This document shows, one piece after another, positions 22,193 to 28,098 of a DNA stretch of 28,098 nt. A program made the translations under genes and the position numbers. Positions within the stretch are counted from its first letter, which is position 1, and each line of letters starts with the position of its first letter. The stretch spans positions 1 through 28,098 of the forward strand of contig CAJTMU010000027.1 of assembly GCA_910577365.1 (NCBI GenBank). The letters run 5' to 3'. The notes beneath the pieces were generated by a model that worked only from the letters and a program-made list of their open reading frames with translations, made no database searches and was not told the DNA's origin. Source of the DNA: an uncultured Oscillospiraceae bacterium (GTDB lineage: Bacteria > Bacillota > Clostridia > Oscillospirales > Ruminococcaceae).

Positions 22193-24025
22193 ATGGCTAA
22201 GATCATTGGTATCGATTTGGGTACGACCAACAGCTGCGTATCCGTTATAGAGGGCGGCGAGCCTGTTGTTATCACAAACTCCGAGGGTTCGAGAACGACG
22301 CCCTCCGTTGTGGCATTCACAAAGGACGGTGAGCGTCTTGTGGGTCAGCTTGCCAAGAACCAAGCTGTTCAGAACCCCGAAAGGACCGTTATATCCATTA
22401 AGCGCCATATGGGCAGCGATTACAAGGTAGATATCGACGGCAAGAAGTACACTCCGCAGGAGATTTCCGCGATGATTCTCCAGAAGCTCAAGGCGGACGC
22501 TGAGGCGTATCTCGGCGAAAAGGTTTCCGACGCGGTAATCACCGTTCCCGCGTACTTTACCGACTCCCAGCGTCAGGCTACCAAGGACGCTGGACAAATC
22601 GCGGGTCTTAACGTACACAGAATAATTAATGAGCCTACGGCGGCTGCGCTTGCTTACGGCGTTGACAAGGAAGAAGATCAGAACGTCGTTGTATACGACT
22701 TGGGCGGCGGCACGTTCGACGTTTCGGTAATCAATATCGGCGACGGCGTTCAGCAGGTTCTCGCGACCGCGGGTAACAATCATCTCGGCGGCGACGACTT
22801 TGACCAGAGAATTATCGACTTTTTGCGTGAGGAGTTTAAAAAGTCGGACGGAATTGACCTCATAAACGACAAGTTCGCCATGCAGAGACTTAAGGACGAG
22901 GCGGAGAAGACCAAGATCGCTCTGTCCAATTCCACCACTGTAAACGTGAATATACCGTATATTACTGCTGACGCTAACGGACCTAAGCATCTTAATGTCA
23001 CTCTTTCAAGAGCAAAGTTTAACGACCTCACATCCGACTTGGTAGAGGCTACCATGGGACCGCTGAAGCAGGCTATTTCCGACAGCGGACTGTCCAACAG
23101 CGAGATACACAAAATACTGCTTGTCGGCGGTTCAACAAGAATACCCGCCGTTCAGGACGCGGTTAAGAGCTTTATCGGAAAAGACCCGTTCAAGGGTATT
23201 AACCCTGATGAGTGCGTGGCGGTAGGTGCATCTATTCAGGGCGGTGTATTGAACAAGGAAGTAAGCGGCATAGTTCTGCTTGACGTTGCTCCTTTGTCAC
23301 TCGGTATTGAAACCGCAGGCGGCGTTTGCACCAGAATGATTGAGCGCAACACAACCATTCCCTGCAAGCACTCCCAGATATTCTCCACCTACTCGGATAA
23401 TCAGCCCAGCGTTGATATTAACGTGCTTCAGGGCGAGCGTGAGTTCGCGAAGGACAACAAGTCCATCGGTACGTTCCGTCTGGACGGAATCGCTCCCGCC
23501 CCCAGAGGTATCCCGCAGATAGAGGTTACCTTTGATATCGACGCGAACGGTATTGTGAACGTAACCGCAAAGGATCTGGGCACAGGCAAGGAGCAGCATA
23601 TCTCCATTACAGCTTCCACCAACATGAGCAAGGACGATATTGACAAGGCAGTAAAGGAAGCGGAGGCATTTGCAGCGGAGGACAAGAAGCGCAAGGAGGA
23701 AGTTGACGCGCGCAACGAGGCTGATTCTATGGTATACCAGATAGAGAAGTCTATGAAAGATTTCGGCGATAAGGTGACCGACGAGGACAAATCCAAGGTA
23801 GAGCCTAAGCTGGAAGCGCTTAAAGAGGCTCTCAAGGGCACCGATATCGAGGCTATAAAGAAGGCTAAGGAAGAGCTTCAGAACGCTTTCTATGAAGTAG
23901 CCGGCAAAATTTATCAGGCTAACGGAGGAAATCCCGAGGATATGGCAGCGGCTGCGCAGGCAGCTCAGGATTCCAAGGATGATAACGACGACGGTGCGGT
24001 TGACGTCGAGTTTACAGAAAAATAA
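22193..24025 (+). CDS. dnaK: Chaperone DnaK (Hsp70)
   Basis: A 610-residue Hsp70. The ATPase domain starts with IGIDLGTTNS (residues 4-13) and includes VVVYDLGGGTFDVS and LVGGSTRIPAV; the linker and peptide-binding domain follow (VLLDVAPLSLGIE, then NTTIP), with a helical lid and an acidic tail. The length fits the Gram-positive form lacking the insertion of the proteobacterial protein. It has AGGAGG 8 nt before the ATG. A TATCGGC/GCCGATA hairpin at 22148-22164 sits between grpE and dnaK and could be an mRNA processing or stability element. It works with GrpE and DnaJ encoded on either side. Confidence 0.98.
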   Translation: MAKIIGIDLGTTNSCVSVIEGGEPVVITNSEGSRTTPSVVAFTKDGERLVGQLAKNQAVQNPERTVISIKRHMGSDYKVDIDGKKYTPQEISAMILQKLKADAEAYLGEKVSDAVITVPAYFTDSQRQATKDAGQIAGLNVHRIINEPTAAALAYGVDKEEDQNVVVYDLGGGTFDVSVINIGDGVQQVLATAGNNHLGGDDFDQRIIDFLREEFKKSDGIDLINDKFAMQRLKDEAEKTKIALSNSTTVNVNIPYITADANGPKHLNVTLSRAKFNDLTSDLVEATMGPLKQAISDSGLSNSEIHKILLVGGSTRIPAVQDAVKSFIGKDPFKGINPDECVAVGASIQGGVLNKEVSGIVLLDVAPLSLGIETAGGVCTRMIERNTTIPCKHSQIFSTYSDNQPSVDINVLQGEREFAKDNKSIGTFRLDGIAPAPRGIPQIEVTFDIDANGIVNVTAKDLGTGKEQHISITASTNMSKDDIDKAVKEAEAFAAEDKKRKEEVDARNEADSMVYQIEKSMKDFGDKVTDEDKSKVEPKLEALKEALKGTDIEAIKKAKEELQNAFYEVAGKIYQANGGNPEDMAAAAQAAQDSKDDNDDGAVDVEFTEK

Positions 24026-24172
24026 TCTACTGAAGGTGATGCGTCGCATAAAATAAGTGCGGCGCAATTGCCAATTAACAATATATAATGGTTGGTTGAC
24101 ATTTATCGGATACCTGTCGGCAAAAAAACAGTATAACTGTCAGCTGCAACTGCCAATTGAGATGGAGTGTTT

Positions 24173-25228
24173 ATGGACAAAAGACAAATGAGTGCAGCGC
24201 TTGAGTCACTGTCCGTGTGGCTTAGCAATAAGGAGCGCCTTGGCGCAGTACCTGCGGCAATAGAGTGCGCAGGTGAGTTTGACTTTGACGGGCTGCGTTA
24301 TTACATTTTCAAATTTCAAAGAGCTTTGGAGAGCGAGTGGCTGATAGGTATCAGCGGAGGATATAAAGAAGGTTCTCTCACCAATTGCGGGCATGTGTTC
24401 AGCGAAATGGATCCTTATGTTGAGAGAACAGCGCGTGAAGCCGGTGTTATGATGGCGCAGTTTATACGTGACTTTATGCGTGAGAAAAATATTGAGGAGA
24501 AGGAGCGCCGGGAAAGAGTAAACCGATTGTTCAGCGGAAACTGTGAATATGTCAGCAAAACCTCTCTTGATGTTGAATCTATCGCAATGCAGTTTGTAAA
24601 ATCGGAAACGCGCTCTCACATAACAGTGGGAACTGTTGACATTCCTTCCGGAAAGGTTGTGGTGTCCGATCCGCTTTGCTATCTTGCTATGGGAATATGC
24701 TGTCCCGTACTTAAGGAAAGTATCCCCGCGGGAAGCTATCCCGCAGAGGTGGCTGTGGTAAGGAATAAGGACGTCGGAATACGAATGTGTACCGCGCGCC
24801 TTAAGGTAAAACCGACTCCTGCCGTTTACTATTCCAATGCCGAATCGGTGGAGAGCAACTCTGTAATGCTAAAGGGTTGGGTAATGAGCGGATTTCCCGT
24901 TGAAACAGGAGTGATGTCTTTCTGCGATGCAGAGGGCGCAAAGGAGTATAAGGCTTTTTCTGACAAATGGCAGTCTGAGAATCCCGAAAAGAATAACTAC
25001 GACGATTATTTTGCGCGTTTTTTCGCAGAGAGCGCAGCAAGGTATCCCGAGTATCAGCGTGAACGCGGCGATTTTATCGAGTGGAAAAATCCCGATGGCG
25101 GCAAGCGCATGGTGATGATCTCATCCGGTTTCGGCGACGGATTTTATCAGTGTTATTGGGGGTATGACGAGTTTGGAGATATATGCGAGCTTGTTGTGCC
25201 TATGATAGATTCCAAACTGTTGGAATAA
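24173..25228 (+). CDS. DUF4241 domain protein inserted between dnaK and dnaJ
   Basis: A 351-residue soluble protein. The C-terminal half (about 155-351) looks like DUF4241: an SGKVVVSDP start, then IPAGSYPAEVAVV, a mid GVMSFCDAEGA and a C-terminal SSGFGDGFYQCYWG with a final VPMID. The N-terminal half (1-150) is a separate region with no recognised family. The ATG at 24173 has TGGAG 5 nt upstream; a GTG two codons earlier is less likely. DUF4241 has no firm function, though it occurs near toxin-immunity and accessory genes (family knowledge, tentative). Its place in the heat-shock operon is unusual, and 147 bp separate it from dnaK without a clear terminator or promoter. Confidence 0.75.
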   Translation: MDKRQMSAALESLSVWLSNKERLGAVPAAIECAGEFDFDGLRYYIFKFQRALESEWLIGISGGYKEGSLTNCGHVFSEMDPYVERTAREAGVMMAQFIRDFMREKNIEEKERRERVNRLFSGNCEYVSKTSLDVESIAMQFVKSETRSHITVGTVDIPSGKVVVSDPLCYLAMGICCPVLKESIPAGSYPAEVAVVRNKDVGIRMCTARLKVKPTPAVYYSNAESVESNSVMLKGWVMSGFPVETGVMSFCDAEGAKEYKAFSDKWQSENPEKNNYDDYFARFFAESAARYPEYQRERGDFIEWKNPDGGKRMVMISSGFGDGFYQCYWGYDEFGDICELVVPMIDSKLLE

Positions 25229-25247
25229 CTGATATCAGGAGGCGGTT

Positions 25248-25340
25248 ATGTGGCGCTGCCCCCTTGTATGGTCAGGTTTGTGGGGCGCTGTTACGCAAAA
25301 CTTAACTCGAAAGGAGCGGTGCTTCCGTACGGAAGCATGA
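25248..25340 (+). CDS. Possible 30-aa frame just before dnaJ
   Basis: A perfect AGGAGG lies 5 nt before an ATG that opens a 30-codon frame (start MWRCPLVWSG), rich in Trp, Cys and Arg, ending at TGA 7 nt before the dnaJ start. Since dnaJ has no good ribosome site of its own, this frame may serve for coupled translation. The peptide is unrecognised and may have no function of its own. Confidence 0.4.
   Translation: MWRCPLVWSGLWGAVTQNLTRKERCFRTEA
25320..25337 (+). other. 18-bp perfect palindrome in the dnaJ ribosome-site region
   Basis: TGCTTCCGT and ACGGAAGCA form an uninterrupted palindrome. It separates an AAGGAG (25311-25316) from the dnaJ ATG (25348). Folded in mRNA, it would shorten the AAGGAG-to-ATG distance from 31 to about 13 nt, or act as a brake on initiation. 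It could also be a protein-binding site on DNA. Confidence 0.5.
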
Positions 25341-25347
25341 TTGAAAT

Positions 25348-26517
25348 ATGGATAAAAGAGATTATTACGAGGTGCTGGGACTGCAAAAGGGCGCTTCCGA
25401 TGATGAGATAAAAAAGGCTTATAGGAAGCTTGCCAAACAGTATCACCCCGACCTTAACCCCGATAACCCAGAGGCGGAGGCTAAGTTTAAGGAGATAAAT
25501 GAAGCTAATCAGGTGCTTTCCGACCCCGACAAGCGCAAAAAGTATGACCAGTTCGGTCATGCGGGTGTTGATTCGAGCTATGGCGGCGGAGCAGGCGGCT
25601 TCGGAGGATTCGGGGGATTCAGCGGCGGCTTTGACGGTGTTGACCTCAGCGACATTTTCGGAGATATTTTTGGCGGCGGTTTCGGGGGAGGGCGTTCAAG
25701 CACCAATGCCAATGCGCCGCGGCGCGGTTCTGATATCGCGGTTCATCTTGATATCGGGTTTATGGAGGCGTGCAAGGGCGTGTCCCATGACATAAATGTC
25801 ACACGCGTTGAAAACTGTGAGGAGTGCGGCGGCAGCGGCGCTAAAAAAGGTACGACAGCCAAAACGTGCCCCGACTGCAACGGTTCGGGAAGAATCAATG
25901 TTCAGCAGCGCACCATGTTCGGCTCTATGATGAGCCAGCGCGTCTGCACCAAGTGCGGCGGGCGCGGAAAGATTGTGGAAACTCCCTGCCCGAAGTGCAG
26001 CGGAAAGGGAAATGTTAATGCGAAAAAGACAATAACAGTTAACGTTCCCGCAGGTATCGACAACGATTTGACGCTTAATGTCCGCGGACAGGGCAACGTG
26101 GGCGCTAACGGCGGTCCCCGCGGCGACCTTAAGGTAAGAATATCGGTACGCCCCGACAAGATTTTTGAACGAGAAGGCAACGATATCTGGATAGATTTTC
26201 CGATTACTTATTCTCAGGCGGCGCTGGGCGCTGAAATAGAAGTTCCGACAATTGATGGTAAGGTCAGCTACACAGTTCCTGCAGGAACGCAGCCGGGCAC
26301 GGTATTCCGTCTTCGCGGCAAGGGAGTGCAGAAGCTCCAGCGTGCTGAAGGCGACAGAGGCGACCAGAAAGTGCGCATAAGCGTGGAAGTTCCAAAAAAT
26401 CTCTCCAAAAAGCAAAAAGACGCTCTTCTTGCTTTTGAGGAAACGCTTGAGGAGAAAAATTACGAGAAGCGCAGCAGCTTTTTTGACAAGATAAAGGAAA
26501 TGTTCGGCAGAGAATGA
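25348..26517 (+). CDS. dnaJ: Chaperone DnaJ (Hsp40)
   Basis: A 389-residue type I DnaJ. The J domain has HPD at 33-35, a Gly/Phe-rich linker spans about 79-115, and the zinc domain has four CxxCxGxG repeats with cysteine pairs at 157/160, 174/177, 200/203 and 214/217. The C-terminal substrate domains complete the usual length. DnaJ delivers clients to DnaK and triggers its ATPase. The ATG matches the family start, but the only ribosome site in range is weak (GGAAG, 12 nt away), so coupling to the preceding small frame or the hairpin is likely. No intrinsic terminator directly follows the gene. Confidence 0.97.
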   Translation: MDKRDYYEVLGLQKGASDDEIKKAYRKLAKQYHPDLNPDNPEAEAKFKEINEANQVLSDPDKRKKYDQFGHAGVDSSYGGGAGGFGGFGGFSGGFDGVDLSDIFGDIFGGGFGGGRSSTNANAPRRGSDIAVHLDIGFMEACKGVSHDINVTRVENCEECGGSGAKKGTTAKTCPDCNGSGRINVQQRTMFGSMMSQRVCTKCGGRGKIVETPCPKCSGKGNVNAKKTITVNVPAGIDNDLTLNVRGQGNVGANGGPRGDLKVRISVRPDKIFEREGNDIWIDFPITYSQAALGAEIEVPTIDGKVSYTVPAGTQPGTVFRLRGKGVQKLQRAEGDRGDQKVRISVEVPKNLSKKQKDALLAFEETLEEKNYEKRSSFFDKIKEMFGRE

Positions 26518-26692
26518 TTGTGAATTTTCGAGCTGCTTGTCTTGCTTTATTAAATGCAAAAATATTGTTTTTTATGAATAATACGCTAAAAATGAAACTA
26601 ATAATTTCAAAAAATTCATTAGTGGCAGTGAGGTTTGTAAAAAATCACAATAAAAATCCTGAAACAAGAAAACTGTTTGTGGAAAAAATGCA
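26518..26692. other. AT-rich intergenic DNA after dnaJ
   Basis: A frame starting at 26514 in an ATGA overlap with dnaJ runs to 26720, but it has AT-rich, non-coding character and covers the next promoter. A loose ACTAAT/ATTAGT hairpin lies near 26584-26612. Nothing else was recognised. Confidence 0.4.
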
Positions 26693-26721
26693 TAGACAAA
26701 TGGGCGAAAATAGGCTATAAT
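26693..26721 (+). promoter_or_regulatory. Promoter of the glutamine synthetase gene
   Basis: TAGACA (26693-26698), 17 bp and TATAAT (26716-26721). The predicted start is near 26728, only about 11 nt before a terminator hairpin. No other promoter candidate was seen between the hairpin and the gene. Confidence 0.7.
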
Positions 26722-26738
26722 AATAACTGTAAAGAAAC

Positions 26739-26790
26739 AACGGCGTTTCGGGTGCAGGGATACCTGCGTTCGTCGCCGTTTTTGTTTTGT
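26739..26790 (+). terminator. Leader terminator (attenuator candidate) before glnN
   Basis: AACGGCG (26739-26745) pairs with CGCCGTT (26774-26780). A wobble-paired middle (CGGGT with GTTCG) and an inner GCAGG-GATA-CCTGC stem extend it, and a TTTTTGTTTT tract follows. It lies between promoter and gene, so full-length glnN mRNA requires read-through. It could equally end read-through from dnaJ if an unseen promoter lies downstream. Confidence 0.8.
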
Positions 26791-26816
26791 AATAATTTTA
26801 ACGGAGGAAAAGGGAC

Positions 26817-28098
26817 ATGGCAGAGAAATTTAATGTTGTAGAGGAATTCGGCATTGACGTATTCAATGAGGAAACGATGAAGCAGCGTCTTCCCAAGAAC
26901 GTATTCAAGGCGCTCAAAAAGACGATAGCGGAGGGAAAGGAGCTGGACAGCAGCATTGCCGATGTGGTTGCAAGCGCGATGAAGGACTGGGCGATAGAAA
27001 AGGGCGCAACGCACTATACCCACTGGTTTCAGCCGATGACGGGCATTACCGCTGAAAAGCACGACAGCTTTATTTCCCCGATGGGCGACGGCACGGTAAT
27101 CATGGAATTTTCGGGCAAGGAGCTTATCAAGGGCGAGCCGGACGCTTCCAGTTTCCCCTCAGGCGGACTGAGAGCCACATTTGAGGCGCGCGGCTACACC
27201 GCATGGGACCCTACCTCCTACGCTTTTGTTAAAGAAGGCTCGCTTTATATACCCACCGCGTTCTATTCCTATTCGGGCGAGGCGCTGGACAAAAAGACCC
27301 CGCTGCTGCGCTCAATGGACGTAGTATCGGCACAGGCACTGAGGATATTGAGATTATTCGGCAACGAGACTACAAAGCGCGTTGTGGCAACGGTCGGCGC
27401 GGAGCAGGAGTATTTTCTGGTTGACCGCGACACCTATAACAAGCGCAAGGATCTTATTTTCACTGGAAGAACACTTTTCGGCGCTCCCGCTCCCAAGGGA
27501 CAGGAGCTTGAGGACCATTATTTCGGCTCTATCAAGGCGCGTGTCGCGGATTATATGAGAGATCTTGACGAGCATATGTGGAAGCTGGGCATATCCTCCA
27601 AGACAAAGCATAACGAGGTGGCTCCCGCTCAGCATGAGAACGCTCCCATATTCGCTCCCGCCAATCTTGCGACAGACCAGAACCAGCTCACCATGGAGCT
27701 TATGAAGAAGTTGGCGCTGGAGCACAACATGGTGTGCCTGCTTCATGAAAAGCCCTTTGCGGGCATTAACGGCTCAGGCAAGCATGATAACTGGTCGCTG
27801 TCCACAGATGACGGTCAGAACCTGCTCGATCCCGGCAAATCCCCGGAGGAAAACGCACAGTTCCTCACATTCCTTGCGGCGATAATCAAGGCGGTTGATG
27901 AGTACGCGGACCTGCTGCGTCTATCTGTCGCTTCTCCCGGAAACGACCACAGACTTGGAGCGAACGAAGCTCCCCCCGCTATTATCTCCATTTTCCTCGG
28001 CGAGGAGCTTGAAGCGGTTGTTGAAGCTCTTGTGGAGGGCAAAAACTACACCTCCGCGGGCGGCACAATGTTCAATGTCGGCGTATCCTCGCTTCCCG
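26817..28098 (+). CDS. glnN: Glutamine synthetase type III, N-terminal part (partial)
   Basis: 427 codons are present and the frame runs off the window; type III enzymes are about 700 residues, so roughly 270 are missing. The start MAEKFNVVEEFG, the metal- and substrate-binding regions (VGAEQEYFLVD, KHNEVAPAQHE, FAGINGSGKHDNWS) and SPGNDHRLGANEAPP match GSIII. The enzyme joins ammonia to glutamate with ATP and is found mainly in anaerobes and cyanobacteria. GGAGG lies 9 nt before the ATG. The terminator in its leader suggests control by antitermination, perhaps by nitrogen status; the controlling factor is not visible. Confidence 0.96.
   Translation, partial: MAEKFNVVEEFGIDVFNEETMKQRLPKNVFKALKKTIAEGKELDSSIADVVASAMKDWAIEKGATHYTHWFQPMTGITAEKHDSFISPMGDGTVIMEFSGKELIKGEPDASSFPSGGLRATFEARGYTAWDPTSYAFVKEGSLYIPTAFYSYSGEALDKKTPLLRSMDVVSAQALRILRLFGNETTKRVVATVGAEQEYFLVDRDTYNKRKDLIFTGRTLFGAPAPKGQELEDHYFGSIKARVADYMRDLDEHMWKLGISSKTKHNEVAPAQHENAPIFAPANLATDQNQLTMELMKKLALEHNMVCLLHEKPFAGINGSGKHDNWSLSTDDGQNLLDPGKSPEENAQFLTFLAAIIKAVDEYADLLRLSVASPGNDHRLGANEAPPAIISIFLGEELEAVVEALVEGKNYTSAGGTMFNVGVSSLP

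Noticed and set aside
26514..26720. 68-codon frame overlapping the dnaJ stop (ATGA)
   Set aside because: AT-rich translation without family features, no ribosome site, and it covers the glnN promoter.

Overview
The window looks like chromosomal DNA of a Gram-positive anaerobe of class Clostridia, probably a Ruminococcus-like Oscillospiraceae. The reasons are the HrcA/CIRCE-controlled grpE-dnaK-dnaJ cluster, a type III glutamine synthetase, SpoVG, a ZapA-U32 peptidase pair, the YwiB-ArgS neighbourhood, AAGGAG-type ribosome sites and consensus sigma-A promoters (TTGACA-N17-TATAAT). The organism assignment is inference from gene content. Most of the window is housekeeping, but one stretch and one repeat family stand out.

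Layout. 1-885: the start of a leftward membrane sensor gene (cut by the window edge), two tiny upstream reading frames and their promoter. 890-1720: a leftward patatin-like lipase. 1929-4192: a self-contained phase-variation cassette. It holds a tyrosine recombinase, a 248-bp segment bounded by two 26-bp dif-like sites in inverted orientation, a perfect outward-facing promoter inside that segment, a long leader, a type IV prepilin gene, a small basic membrane protein and a strong terminator. 4227-11794: rightward D-Ala-D-Ala ligase, DUF1934 protein, arginyl-tRNA synthetase, YfhO membrane protein and a Nudix hydrolase. 11809-12066: leftward spoVG. 12467-15228: rightward murC and an M20 dipeptidase with overlapping stop and start. 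15627-19581: leftward thrH, and a leftward zapA/coiled-coil plus U32 pair. 19582-20517: a long intergenic region with repeats. 20405-26517: the HrcA heat-shock operon, interrupted by a DUF4241 gene and a possible 30-codon frame between dnaK and dnaJ. 26693-28098: a glutamine synthetase III gene with a terminator just after its promoter; the gene runs off the window.

How it fits together. In the orientation shown the pilin promoter faces the pilin, so this sequence records the ON state. Inversion by the adjacent recombinase would turn the promoter away from the pilin and toward the 3' end of the recombinase gene. The rest of the window covers cell-wall precursor synthesis (ddl, murC), cell division and septation (zapA, spoVG), translation (argS, U32), envelope glycosylation (yfhO) and proteostasis (hrcA-grpE-dnaK-dnaJ).

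Four copies of an undescribed intergenic element (5643-5756, 6292-6394, 11107-11224, 19871-19950) share conserved 12-14-bp outer inverted arms but have different inner hairpins that each keep their own pairing. Three of them lie 9-10 nt before the ribosome site of the next gene. All calls rest on reading the sequence; no database search or folding program was run.
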